NCBI GenBank assembly: GCA_965214125.1
Contig: CBDCBA010000011.1
Coordinates: 1-64,000, forward strand
DNA: 64,000 nucleotides
Reading direction: 5' to 3'
From: CBDCBA01 sp965214125
GTDB lineage: Bacteria; Planctomycetota; Phycisphaerae; Tepidisphaerales; Tepidisphaeraceae
The position numbers and the translations under genes are program-made. Below the pieces are notes generated by a model that did not search any database, had not been told where the DNA came from, and saw nothing but the letters and a program-made list of their open reading frames with translations. Below are positions 1 to 8,096 of the stretch, piece after piece. Each line of letters starts with the position of its first letter. The stretch's first letter is position 1.

Positions 1-1
1 G

Positions 2-733
2 CTCTACATCCCGCTGCCGACCGGCGATACCGCGCTGCGCGACGCGGTCCAGGAGATCCTCGCTCGAAATGAACTGTCGGACGCCCGCCTGCGCCTCACG
101 GTCACACGCGGGCGCAGCGACGTGGACCCACTGCACGGCGAGGTCCACCGCCCGACCCTCCTGCTGACGGCCGGCCCGATGACGCCGTACCCCGCGGAGT
201 TCTACGCGAAGGGGATGACCGTCCTGCTCAACAGCGAGCAGAAGGCCAATCCGTACGACCTTCAGGCGGGGCACAAGACGCTGAACTACTTCAGCCGCCT
301 GGCCGCCCTGCGCGAGGCGGCGCGGCGCGGGGCCGGCGAGTCGCTTTGGTTCAACGTCCACAACTTGCTTCAGGGCGGCAGCGTGTGCAACGTGTTCATC
401 GTTGAGGACGGTCGGCTCGTCACCCCGCCGACGAACGACGACCTGACGGAAGAAGCGGTGAAGCGGTCCTGCCCGTATCCCAAGAGCAACGCGTTGCCCG
501 GCGTCGTCCGCGGCTGGGTGATGGAGCGGGCGAAGGCGGACGGCGTGGACGTGCAGCGCCTGCCGATCGACGTCAACCGCCTGCTGGCGGCCCAGGAGGT
601 CTTCCTGACCAACAGCATCATGGGTGTGATGCCCGTGACGCGACTGGAACAAAAGCCGGTGGGCAATGGCGAGCCGGGACCGCTCACGCGGCGGCTGATG
701 GAGGCGTGGGACGGGTTGATCGCCGACGGGTGA
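2..733 (+). CDS. Class IV (branched-chain type) PLP aminotransferase, 5'-truncated
   Basis: The reading frame is open from base 2, so the gene starts upstream of the window; 243 residues of the C-terminal part are visible. It resembles the BCAT / aminodeoxychorismate lyase fold-type IV family, which transfers amino groups with pyridoxal phosphate. The motif GHKTLNYF, about 90 residues into the visible part, carries the lysine expected to bind PLP. The stretch VCNVFIVEDGRLVTPP matches the family's conserved N-x-F region, and LTNSIMGVMPV matches the C-terminal cofactor phosphate loop. Substrate cannot be told from sequence: branched-chain amino acids, D-alanine and aminodeoxychorismate are all possible. 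The next gene starts 17 bases after the stop and seems to have its own promoter inside this gene's end. Confidence 0.85.
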   Translation, partial: LYIPLPTGDTALRDAVQEILARNELSDARLRLTVTRGRSDVDPLHGEVHRPTLLLTAGPMTPYPAEFYAKGMTVLLNSEQKANPYDLQAGHKTLNYFSRLAALREAARRGAGESLWFNVHNLLQGGSVCNVFIVEDGRLVTPPTNDDLTEEAVKRSCPYPKSNALPGVVRGWVMERAKADGVDVQRLPIDVNRLLAAQEVFLTNSIMGVMPVTRLEQKPVGNGEPGPLTRRLMEAWDGLIADG

Positions 734-744
734 CGGACGACAAT
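716..744 (+). promoter_or_regulatory. Putative leaderless promoter of the Uma2 gene
   Basis: TTGATC (716-721), a 17-base spacer and GACAAT (739-744) lie directly before the ATG at 751 with six bases between. Transcription would begin at or next to the start codon. The same GACAAT-N6-ATG arrangement occurs before the response regulator at 29108. Confidence 0.45.
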
Positions 745-750
745 CGACTC

Positions 751-1446
751 ATGGCCGTTCTCGCCCCGCCGCCGCCCGACGCCGCGTCGCCTCAGGACGA
801 ACTTCCTCGCCACCCGCCGGGGCGGACGGGCTTCGTGCCGCGCCGGATCGACCTCGATGCTTTCGTCCGCGGCGACGGGCTGCCACACGAGATCTTCGAG
901 TACGTCGACGGGTATGCCGTCGAGTTTCCGCTAATCTGCTACGGGCACAGCGACCTGCGAACTTGGCTCCTGACCGTTGGTGGTTTTGCTACAGACGGCA
1001 CCAGCTACGTGGCGGGCGAACCCTTTGGCCTCCGCGTGACCGGCGGGAACATTCGGCTGCCGGACGTGTTCTTCTGGTCGCAAGAGCAGAACGCCCGCTG
1101 CACCGACCACTACCTCGACGGGCCGGCCGACCTCGTCATCGAGATCCTCAGCCCGTCGACGCGGCGCATTGATCTGCAGGACAAGTACGCCGAGTACGAG
1201 GCGACCGGCTGCCGCCAATACTGGGTGCTCGACCCCGATCACGGTCGCCACGGCTTCTTCGCCCTCGATGACGCCGGCGTCTACCGGCCGCAGTTGACAA
1301 CGGTTGATGACGAGGGCCGGGAGTTCGTTCGCTCCGCCACGACGCCGTCGATGTGGTTCAACGTCGCATGGTTCACCGACCGCCCGCCGGTCGCCGAGGT
1401 GCTGGCGGCATGGCAGGCCACCGCGCAGCGTGAGTCGTCGACATGA
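751..1446 (+). CDS. Uma2 family (DUF820) putative restriction-endonuclease-fold protein
   Basis: 231 residues. The block around residues 127-160 (ADLVIEILSPSTRR, then DKYAEYEATGCRQYWVLDPD) is the hallmark of the Uma2 family, which has a PD-(D/E)XK nuclease-like core: an aspartate in LPDVFFW, then glutamate in IEIL and a lysine in DKYAEYE. Family members are abundant in cyanobacteria and planctomycetes and their biological role is unknown; endonuclease activity is predicted from fold only. The ATG at 751 is chosen because an upstream in-frame ATG at 706 would overlap the aminotransferase and because a promoter-like element ends six bases before 751. The N-terminal 30 residues are proline-rich and not part of the domain. 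Confidence 0.85.
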   Translation: MAVLAPPPPDAASPQDELPRHPPGRTGFVPRRIDLDAFVRGDGLPHEIFEYVDGYAVEFPLICYGHSDLRTWLLTVGGFATDGTSYVAGEPFGLRVTGGNIRLPDVFFWSQEQNARCTDHYLDGPADLVIEILSPSTRRIDLQDKYAEYEATGCRQYWVLDPDHGRHGFFALDDAGVYRPQLTTVDDEGREFVRSATTPSMWFNVAWFTDRPPVAEVLAAWQATAQRESST

Positions 1447-1513
1447 GTCGCCGCGACCCGCCGCCATTCGCCGCCGCAACCCGCCGCGCCACCCTCTGTC
1501 GAGGGAGGCGGCC

Positions 1514-2194
1514 TTGACGCTCGATTGGCTGCTTGGCTGGTGGAACCTGATCTTCCTGGTCCCGCTCGGGCTGGCGATGGCGTACCTGTTCGCCTACGCG
1601 CTCAGCGGCTGGACGTTTGGCGAGGCGGACATCGACGTCGAGGCCGAGCTTGAGGTCGACGCCGACGTGGAGGCGGAGGTCGACGCCGACGCCGATCACC
1701 CCGTCGCGCGGCCGGACATCGACGCCGACTCCGACGTCGGCCAAGCCCATGGATTGATGGCGGCCCTGACGTGGCTGGGCGTGGGCCGGGTGCCGCTATC
1801 GATCGTGCTGATGGTGCTCTTCCTGACGTTTGGGCTGATGGGCTTCGCGACGATGCAACTGCTGCGCGACGTCCTCGGCTCCAACGGGTTTTTCGTCGCG
1901 TTGCCGGTGGCGATTGTCCTGTCGTTCGGGCTGACGAGTGTGGTCAGCCGGCTGATCGCGCGGTACATGCCGTTGAACGAGTCGAGCGCCGAGGCGCGGG
2001 CGTCTTTCGTGGGGCGGCGTGGCGAGGTGATTTTCGCCGTCTCGCCCGAGGGCGGCACCGTGGTCGTCCGCGACGCCGGCGGCGACCTCTACCAGCTTCC
2101 CGCCCGGTCGGACGCGCCCATCGCCCCCGGCACCGCCATCGTGCTCACGAACTACGAGGACGGTACCTTCACGGTCCGGCCCTCTGGCCTCTGA
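1514..2194 (+). CDS. YqiJ-like (DUF1449) OB-fold membrane protein, flotillin partner
   Basis: 226 residues. The TTG at 1514 is preferred because GAGGGAGG sits just upstream; an upstream-extended frame would read into arginine-rich out-of-frame sequence of the Uma2 gene. One N-terminal membrane segment (about residues 8-28) is followed by a strongly acidic stretch of alternating Asp, Val, Glu and Ala (residues 35-75), two or three further membrane segments (80-150) and a C-terminal beta-rich domain (about 165-226, SFVGRRGEVIF...VLTNYEDGTFTV) that fits the OB-fold/NfeD-like domain of YqiJ. In E. coli yqiJ and yqiK (flotillin) are adjacent; here the flotillin gene starts 25 bases downstream. Together they probably organise a membrane microdomain, but no substrate is known. 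Confidence 0.8.
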   Translation: MTLDWLLGWWNLIFLVPLGLAMAYLFAYALSGWTFGEADIDVEAELEVDADVEAEVDADADHPVARPDIDADSDVGQAHGLMAALTWLGVGRVPLSIVLMVLFLTFGLMGFATMQLLRDVLGSNGFFVALPVAIVLSFGLTSVVSRLIARYMPLNESSAEARASFVGRRGEVIFAVSPEGGTVVVRDAGGDLYQLPARSDAPIAPGTAIVLTNYEDGTFTVRPSGL

Positions 2195-2219
2195 CTCTAC
2201 CCTTCACCCGTTCCACCCC

Positions 2220-4067
2220 ATGGTCTTCTTCGTCATGCTTCTCGTCGGCGCTGCCCTGGCCGTGGGTCCGTGGTTCGTGCCGAACCTGAGCGGAACGGTG
2301 CAGTTGGGCTTGAGCATCATTGGCCTGCTCGTGCTGATCGCCGCCGCCGTCGCGGCCGTGGTGACCAAGCTTTACCATAAGGCGTCGGCCAACATGGCCT
2401 TCGTCCGCACGGGCATGGGCGGCGCCCGCGTCGTGAAGGACGGCGGCACGATCGTCCTGCCCGTCGTCCACCAGGTCATCCCCGTCTCCCTTGAGACGAT
2501 GCGCCTCAACGTCGAACGCCGCGGCACCCACGCGCTCATCACCAAGGACAACCTGCGCGTCGATCTTTCGGCCGAGTTCTACATTAAGGTCCAGGCTAAC
2601 AGCGACGACATCCTCAACGCCTCGCGCTCCCTTGGCGAGCGATCCATTACGCCCGGCAGCGTGAGCGAGCTTGTGCAGGAAAAGCTCGTCAGCGCCCTGC
2701 GCACCGTCGCCGCCACGCAGGAGCTCGTCGAGCTGCACAGCAAGCGCGACGAGTTCGCCAGCAAGGTGCAGGCAATCGTCACGCACGACCTCGCCAGCAA
2801 CGGCCTGACGCTCGAGAGCGTGACCATCAGCGCCCTCGACCAAACCGACCCAAGCCAGCTACAGGAGCGCAACGTCTTCGACGCCCAGGGCCTGCGCAAG
2901 ATCGCGGAGATCACCCAACGGGCCAAGGTCCAGCGCAACGAGATCGAGCGGCAAAGCGAGCAGGAGATCACGACCCGCGACGTAGCGACGCGGAAGGAAG
3001 TGCTCGATCTTCAGCGGGATCAGGCCGAGTTCGAGGCGGAGCAGCGGATGAAGGTCGCCAACGTGCAGGCGGGGCGCAAGCGCGAGCAGGAGGAGTTCCG
3101 CATCGCCCAGGAGGAGGCGGTCAATCGTCGCGACATTGAGCGGCAGCAGGCGATCGAGGAGGCCGAGGTGCAGCGCAAGCTCGCGGTCGAGCAGGCGGAG
3201 GTGGCCAAGCGGGTGGCGTTGATCGAGAAGCTTCAACAGCAGGAGACGGCCGAGGTGTCGAAGCAGCAGGCGATCGAGGTGGCCGAGCGTCGCCGCGAAT
3301 CTGCGATCGCCGAGCAGGAACAGGAACGTGCCGCCGCCCAGGCGCGGGCGCTGGAGGCCGAGGCCGAGAAGGAGCAGGCGCGACAAGACGTGCTGACCGT
3401 CGAGGTCAAGAGCCAGGCGGACCGGGAGGCCGCGCAGAAGCTTATCGCGGCCCAGCAGATCATCGACGAGAGCCGCATCCGCGAGCAGACCGAGGCCGAG
3501 GTCGACGCGTTCCGGGTCATCAAGAAGGCCGACGCCGAGAAGCAGTCGGCCGAGGCGCAGGCGGAGGCGAAGCTGCGGTTGGCCGAGGCCGACGCCAGCG
3601 CCGAGAGCAAGCGTGCCGAGGGCGAGCGGGCACGTAAGAGCGTGGACGTGCAGATCGAGCGCGAGCGTGTCGCCGTCGAGCGCGAGCGGGTCGAGGTCGA
3701 GCGCCAGGAGCTAGCCAACCGCAGCGAGTTCGAGGTGGCCGCGCTGGAGTTCGAGCTCGACAAGCTGCGCATCGCCGCCGACAAGGAGGCCCGCATCGCG
3801 GCCGCCAACGCCATGGGGAACATGATGGCCAAGGCGAACATGCAGATCTTCGGCGATCCCGAAACCATGGCGAAGATGAGCGGCCGCTTCATGAGCGCCG
3901 CCGGCTTCGGCAACGCTGCCGACGGCCTGCTCCGCAGCCTGCCCCCCGAGGCCAAGCAGTTGGTCGACCAGTTGCAGGGCAAGCTCGCCGACGTGCTCGA
4001 GCCGGAAAAGGAAGACGCTGCCAGTCCCAAGCCGGTCAAGAAGGGCGCGAACGGCAAGGCGACCTGA
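2220..4067 (+). CDS. Flotillin family protein (YqiK-type SPFH/band 7)
   Basis: 615 residues. An N-terminal segment with two hydrophobic stretches (residues 1-50) anchors the protein, followed by an SPFH/band 7 domain (about 60-230: NMAFVRTGMGG, then VDLSAEFYIKV and TLESVTISALDQTD). Residues 230-530 are an extremely charged Glu/Arg/Ala/Gln coiled coil typical of flotillins, and the last 80 residues include a short domain (MMAKANMQIFGDPETM) that is conserved at flotillin C-termini. Flotillins oligomerise on the inner face of the cytoplasmic membrane and are linked to membrane fluidity and protein clustering. The partner gene directly upstream is the usual YqiJ-like OB-fold protein, supporting a two-gene unit. 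Confidence 0.92.
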   Translation: MVFFVMLLVGAALAVGPWFVPNLSGTVQLGLSIIGLLVLIAAAVAAVVTKLYHKASANMAFVRTGMGGARVVKDGGTIVLPVVHQVIPVSLETMRLNVERRGTHALITKDNLRVDLSAEFYIKVQANSDDILNASRSLGERSITPGSVSELVQEKLVSALRTVAATQELVELHSKRDEFASKVQAIVTHDLASNGLTLESVTISALDQTDPSQLQERNVFDAQGLRKIAEITQRAKVQRNEIERQSEQEITTRDVATRKEVLDLQRDQAEFEAEQRMKVANVQAGRKREQEEFRIAQEEAVNRRDIERQQAIEEAEVQRKLAVEQAEVAKRVALIEKLQQQETAEVSKQQAIEVAERRRESAIAEQEQERAAAQARALEAEAEKEQARQDVLTVEVKSQADREAAQKLIAAQQIIDESRIREQTEAEVDAFRVIKKADAEKQSAEAQAEAKLRLAEADASAESKRAEGERARKSVDVQIERERVAVERERVEVERQELANRSEFEVAALEFELDKLRIAADKEARIAAANAMGNMMAKANMQIFGDPETMAKMSGRFMSAAGFGNAADGLLRSLPPEAKQLVDQLQGKLADVLEPEKEDAASPKPVKKGANGKAT

Positions 4068-4115
4068 CCCTCGCGGGGAAGGCTTTCGCCGCCGCCGCGC
4101 CAACAATGACCGCGG

Positions 4116-5408
4116 ATGACCATCGCCCCGCCCCGCCCGCCTGTTCCCGCGCACGTTGAGCCGGAGGAGGTTCGCCTCCACGCGGCCGACATGGCGGTGG
4201 TCGCGTCGGCGGACGTGACGCTGGGCCAACTCCAAGCTCAGCTCGCCACCGTTGAGCCGCACCCGCAGTGGTTGCCGATCGACGGCGACGAGGACGCAAC
4301 GCTCCGCGAACTTGTTGAGCACGACTCGACGGGCCCGCTGCGCTTGGGTTACGGCGGCTGGCGCGACCGGCTGACGGGCGTGCAACTTCTCGACGGCGAC
4401 GGCCAGCGCATCACCGCCGGCGGGCTGCCAGTCAAGAACGTCGCCGGCTACGACCTCGTCCGCTTCGCCGTTGGCGGGCACGGGTGCTTTGGGCGGGTCG
4501 AAACCATTACCGTCCGCACCGCCCTGCGACCCGAGGCGGGCCTGACGGTCGAACTGCCGATCGAGCAGGGCCAACTAACGACGACAGTAAACCGCCTGCT
4601 CGTCAGCAATGCCCCGCCGCAGTGGATGCTTTGCCGCGCCGGCCTCCTGCGCTGCGGCTGGCTCGGGGACGACGCCGACCTCGACGCGCTCGCCCCGGCC
4701 ATCCGCGCGATTGCGGGCGTCGCTGCGACGCGGCAATCGCTCGCGCAGGACGCCGCCCTGCGTCGCGTCGCGCTGGCGCCGGTCCGGGCGTGGGTGCCGC
4801 CGTCGGGGATCGAGGGGTTGCTGCGCGGGGCTGATCGTCCGGGGTCGGACCCAGCCGCAAGCGACTGGGCGTTCGGAGAAACGGATGGTGAACGGCGTGT
4901 GTGCGGGACACAGAATGCGTTGCCCGCATCGACTCCCGATTCAACGTCCACGTCGAGCCTTGGTCGGACGTCCACATCGAGCCCCGACTCAACATCCACA
5001 TCGACTCCCATTACGTCTCCCACATCGGCGAAAAATCCATTGTCCACGTCGACTCTCGATCCGTCTTCGACGTCGAACCTCGAACCGTTGTCTGCGTCGA
5101 CTTCCAATCCGTCACCCCCGTCGTTATCCGATCCGACGAACGCCCAGTCGCTTGCGGCTGGGTCGGGGCCCGATCCGCACCCCGACCTGTGGGCGGATCC
5201 CATCCACGGCATCGTCTACCTGCCCCACCTGCCTGACGATTGCGACACGATCCTCAACGCCGGCGGCCACGTGACGGCGGTCGAGGGGCACGTGGTGCGG
5301 GTTTGCTCGCCGCACGCCCCATCGCCGTTGCTATCGCCGTTGCTCGCGGCGTTGAAGGCGCGGTTCGATCCTGACGCCAAGCTGCCGGCCTTGCCGACAT
5401 ACGCTTGA
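4116..5408 (+). CDS. glcE: Glycolate oxidase subunit GlcE (FAD-binding) carrying an in-frame inserted repeat
   Basis: 430 residues. The N-terminal half (LGYGGWRDRLTGVQLLDGDG, GGLPVKNVAGYDLVR, GGHGCFGRVETITVR) is the FAD_binding_4 domain of GlcE, the second flavoprotein subunit of the GlcDEF complex that oxidises glycolate to glyoxylate. The next gene is glcF; glcD is not in the window. Residues about 245-350 do not belong to the family: they lie between perfect 27-base inverted repeats (4849-4875 and 5137-5163) and encode a low-complexity Ser/Thr/Pro tract. Removing them leaves about 325 residues, close to a typical GlcE length, and the frame resumes with a plausible C-terminal domain (LWADPIHGIVYLPHLP). 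Whether the protein still works with this insert cannot be seen. There is AACAAT eight bases before the ATG. Confidence 0.88.
   Translation: MTIAPPRPPVPAHVEPEEVRLHAADMAVVASADVTLGQLQAQLATVEPHPQWLPIDGDEDATLRELVEHDSTGPLRLGYGGWRDRLTGVQLLDGDGQRITAGGLPVKNVAGYDLVRFAVGGHGCFGRVETITVRTALRPEAGLTVELPIEQGQLTTTVNRLLVSNAPPQWMLCRAGLLRCGWLGDDADLDALAPAIRAIAGVAATRQSLAQDAALRRVALAPVRAWVPPSGIEGLLRGADRPGSDPAASDWAFGETDGERRVCGTQNALPASTPDSTSTSSLGRTSTSSPDSTSTSTPITSPTSAKNPLSTSTLDPSSTSNLEPLSASTSNPSPPSLSDPTNAQSLAAGSGPDPHPDLWADPIHGIVYLPHLPDDCDTILNAGGHVTAVEGHVVRVCSPHAPSPLLSPLLAALKARFDPDAKLPALPTYA
4849..5163 (+). repeat. 315-base inverted-repeat element inserted in frame within glcE
   Basis: Perfect 27-base inverted repeats bound the element (left arm begins ACCCAGCCGCAAGCGACTGG). 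The interior consists of loosely periodic copies of short units such as TCGACATC, TCGACGTC and TCCACGTCGA. The span is 315 bases, exactly 105 codons, and all three plus-strand frames plus one or more minus-strand frames are open across most of it. The plus-strand glcE frame reads a Ser/Thr/Pro-rich linker; one minus frame reads Asp-Val repeats. No transposase is present. It looks like a small non-autonomous element or an intragenic repeat that has kept the host frame. Confidence 0.75.
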
Positions 5409-5439
5409 GTGTCGACCTGCGTCCTCCAACGGCCTCGCA

Positions 5440-5462
5440 CTCCCGCCGACGTTCGGCGGGAG
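5440..5462 (+). repeat. Perfect hairpin between glcE and glcF
   Basis: CTCCCGCCGA, loop CGT, TCGGCGGGAG: a 10-base-pair perfect stem in the 78-base glcE-glcF gap. There is no T-run, so it may be a repeat relic or an mRNA processing/stability element rather than a terminator. It lies downstream of the GTG at 5409, which argues for translation of glcF starting at the ATG at 5487. Confidence 0.6.
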
Positions 5463-5486
5463 CTTGCTGGCCGACCCCGCCTCGCC

Positions 5487-7046
5487 ATGCCCAAGACTTA
5501 CCGGCCCAGCGCGAGCGTCGCCCCGCAGCCCGTCCAGCGTGCCGCGCCCGACCCGCCGAGCGTGCCTCCGGGCGACGCTGATGATGCCGCAGCCGCGGTC
5601 GAGCGTTTGGGACCCGCCATCGAACTGAAGCAGGCGGCCCTCGACGCGGGCAACAGTTGCGTGCAGTGCGGCCTGTGCCTGCCGGCGTGCCCGACGTACC
5701 TTGAAACCGGCAACGAGGCCGACTCCCCGCGCGGTCGCATCCGCCTGATGCTCGGGCTGCACAGCGGCGAGGTCGCCCACACCGACGCCGCCCAGACGCA
5801 CCTCGACCGCTGCCTCGACTGCCGCGCCTGCGAGACGGCCTGCCCGAGCGGCGTGCAGTACCACACGCTTATCGAGGACACGCGCGACAAGCTCGCCACC
5901 GACCGGCGCGATGGCGGCGAGCCGGTTGCCCCGCTTTCGCGCTGGCAACGGCGGCTCTTCTTTCACGTGTTCACCAAGCCCCAACGCCTGCGGGCCGCCA
6001 TCGCGGCGGCGCGGGCGGCAGACAAAATCGGGCTGCGTACCGGCCTGCGCGCGATTGGCGTGACCGACCTGTTTGGCTCGCGCGTCAAGCGCATGGAGGC
6101 CCTCCTGCCGATCGACGCCCACGCGAAGGTCTGGCCCAAGCCGCTCAAGCCGTTCTCCCCCGCGGGCGGGCTCGACCTGATTGTCGAGGGCTTCAAGCCG
6201 CCGAAGAAGGACGCGAAGCGCCAATCGAAGGCGCGGCCGACGATCGCATTTTTCGAAGGTTGCGTCAGCCAAGTTATGGCGGGGCACGTCCACCAGATGG
6301 CGGTCGAGCTGCTCAACGCCGCGGGCGCTGACGTGGTCGCCCCGCTCGGCCAGCAGTGCTGCGGGGCCATCCACCAGCACGGCGGCGACCCGGCCCACGC
6401 GCTGAAGCTGGCCAAGTTGAACATCGACGCCTTTCTTCCCGATGACGGCTCGGCCCCCGACGCCATCGTCTCCTGCACCGCCGGCGACGGCGCGATGCTC
6501 CGCCAGTACGCGGAACTGCTCGCCGACGACCCGGCCTACCGCGAGCGGGCCCAGCGCTTCGCGGCGCTCGTGCGTGACGTGACGGAGGTGCTTGTTGACC
6601 TCGGCGTCGGCGACCGAACGCCGGCCCTGGCGCACCCGGTCGCCGTCACCGCCGCCTACCACGATGCCTGTCACCTCGCCCACGGTCAAGGCGTGACGGC
6701 CGCGCCGCGCACGCTCCTGTCGCGCGTGCCGGAACTGACGCTAATCGACCTGCCCGAGAGCGATGTCTGTTGCGGCGCCGCCGGCACCTACAACCTCACG
6801 CAACCGGAGATGGCCAAGGAACTAGCCCACCGCAAGCTCGGCCGTTTCGCCGCGACGGGCGCGGGCGTTCTCGTCAGCGCCAACATCGGCTGCACCCTTC
6901 ACCTGCGGGCGGCGGCGACCGAGCGTGGCGAGCGGCTGCGGATCGCGCACCCGGTGGAACTCGTCCACGCGGCCGCGTTTGGTCGGCGGGCGTCGCGGCC
7001 GGAGCGGTGGAGCGAGCGGCACGGCAAAAATCGGGCGGCGCGATGA
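5487..7046 (+). CDS. glcF: Glycolate oxidase iron-sulfur subunit GlcF
   Basis: 519 residues. Two 4Fe-4S ferredoxin motifs are complete (CVQCGLCLPACP at residues 58-69 and CLDCRACETACP at 109-120). Two CCG (heterodisulfide-reductase-like cysteine-rich) domains follow: EGCVSQVM...QQCCGAIHQHGG and YHDACHLAHGQG...VCCGAAG. This is the standard GlcF architecture; the subunit passes electrons from the flavoprotein subunits GlcD/GlcE to the membrane carrier pool. The ATG at 5487 is chosen over an in-frame GTG at 5409 because the leading 26 residues would be encoded by a hairpin. The stop overlaps the next start (ATGA at 7043), so the two are translationally coupled. Confidence 0.93.
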   Translation: MPKTYRPSASVAPQPVQRAAPDPPSVPPGDADDAAAAVERLGPAIELKQAALDAGNSCVQCGLCLPACPTYLETGNEADSPRGRIRLMLGLHSGEVAHTDAAQTHLDRCLDCRACETACPSGVQYHTLIEDTRDKLATDRRDGGEPVAPLSRWQRRLFFHVFTKPQRLRAAIAAARAADKIGLRTGLRAIGVTDLFGSRVKRMEALLPIDAHAKVWPKPLKPFSPAGGLDLIVEGFKPPKKDAKRQSKARPTIAFFEGCVSQVMAGHVHQMAVELLNAAGADVVAPLGQQCCGAIHQHGGDPAHALKLAKLNIDAFLPDDGSAPDAIVSCTAGDGAMLRQYAELLADDPAYRERAQRFAALVRDVTEVLVDLGVGDRTPALAHPVAVTAAYHDACHLAHGQGVTAAPRTLLSRVPELTLIDLPESDVCCGAAGTYNLTQPEMAKELAHRKLGRFAATGAGVLVSANIGCTLHLRAAATERGERLRIAHPVELVHAAAFGRRASRPERWSERHGKNRAAR

Positions 7047-8029
7047 GCAATGCAAGGGCCGGCGTGACGGGCGACACGATGGTTCTCGCCGGCATCGACG
7101 AGGCGGGTTACGGCCCGGTGCTCGGACCGTTCACCCTCGGCTGCTGCGCCGTCCGCGTCCCGAAGCCCGGCGACGGCCTGCCGGACGTCTGGAACCTGCT
7201 CAAGACGGCCGTCTCCGCCAAGCGTGATCGCACCGGGCGACGTTTGCACGTGAACGACTCGAAGAAGGTCTACTCGCCATCGCTGGGGCTGAAGGAGCTC
7301 GAGAAGTCGATGCTCGCGGTGCGGCCGGCGGCGAGCTTCGACGCGTTTCTTGCCGCCGTTGATCCGGCGGCGCCGGAGCGCTCCCGCGAGGTGCCGTGGT
7401 ACGCCGCCCCGTCGGATGAGCCCCACCCGCACGCCACCGACGCCGCGGCCGTCGCCATTGCCGCCAACGCGTTGAAGCATGCCCGCGAATCGAGCGGCGT
7501 GGGGGCGTTCGAAGTCGGCGGGCGCGTCGTGTTCGAGCCGGAGTACAACCGCCTCTGCGACACCCTGCGCAACAAGTCGGCCGTGGCGCAGACGATCGTC
7601 GCCCAGCTCATCGATGGCCTGCTCCAACGCCACGCGAGCGACGGCTTGACCATAGTGGTTGATCGCCAGGGCGGCCGCTCGCACTACGGCGACTTTCTGC
7701 GGCAGATGTTCGGCGCGTGGGAACTTTCGGTGCTGCGGGAGGACGACGCGCGGGCCGACTACACGCTGTCACGAGGCACTGATTCGGTGCAGATCACGTT
7801 CGCCGAAAAGGCCGAGACGCTGGCGTTGCCAACGGGCTTGGCGTCGATGACGGCCAAGTACCTGCGCGAGCGCCTGATGGGCCGCTTCAACGCTTGGTGG
7901 CGGTCGCACGACCCGTCGCTCAAGCCGACCGCCGGCTACTGGACCGACGGCCACCGCTGGCTTGAGGAGTCGCACGCACTCCGCGACCGCCTCGGCATCG
8001 ATCAATCGACGCTCGTGCGCCGCCGGTGA
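7043..8029 (+). CDS. RNase HII-like (RNase H fold) protein, divergent
   Basis: 328 residues. GIDEAGYGPVLGP (Asp19, Glu20) matches the first catalytic motif of RNase HII, HVNDSKKVYSP (Asp72) the second, and TIVVDRQGG (Asp207) the third; a late GYWTDGH resembles the RNase HII GYxTxxH element. It is much longer than normal RNase HII (about 200) because of an insert of around 100 residues between the second and third motifs. It may be a genuine ribonuclease that removes RNA from RNA-DNA hybrids, or a planctomycete paralogue with another role; no second rnhB is seen here for comparison. Start overlaps the glcF stop. An alternative start is the ATG at 7079, close to the catalytic motif. Confidence 0.65.
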   Translation: MSNARAGVTGDTMVLAGIDEAGYGPVLGPFTLGCCAVRVPKPGDGLPDVWNLLKTAVSAKRDRTGRRLHVNDSKKVYSPSLGLKELEKSMLAVRPAASFDAFLAAVDPAAPERSREVPWYAAPSDEPHPHATDAAAVAIAANALKHARESSGVGAFEVGGRVVFEPEYNRLCDTLRNKSAVAQTIVAQLIDGLLQRHASDGLTIVVDRQGGRSHYGDFLRQMFGAWELSVLREDDARADYTLSRGTDSVQITFAEKAETLALPTGLASMTAKYLRERLMGRFNAWWRSHDPSLKPTAGYWTDGHRWLEESHALRDRLGIDQSTLVRRR

Positions 8030-8060
8030 GCGTCGAAGTGGGTGCGGCGGAACGTCGCCA

Positions 8061-8089
8061 TTTCAAGCGGGGGCCAATGTGGGTATCGT
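8061..8089 (+). promoter_or_regulatory. Putative promoter of the STAS gene
   Basis: TTTCAA (8061-8066), 17 bases, then TATCGT (8084-8089), seven bases before the ATG at 8097. The same TATCGT hexamer lies six bases before the M42 peptidase start on the other strand. Confidence 0.4.
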
Positions 8090-8096
8090 GCCCCGC

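Noticed and set aside
4448..5212. A minus-strand frame with Asp-Val repeats in glcE
   Set aside because: Shadow of the repeat element; no start signal, no independent domain. It is mentioned only as part of the element description.
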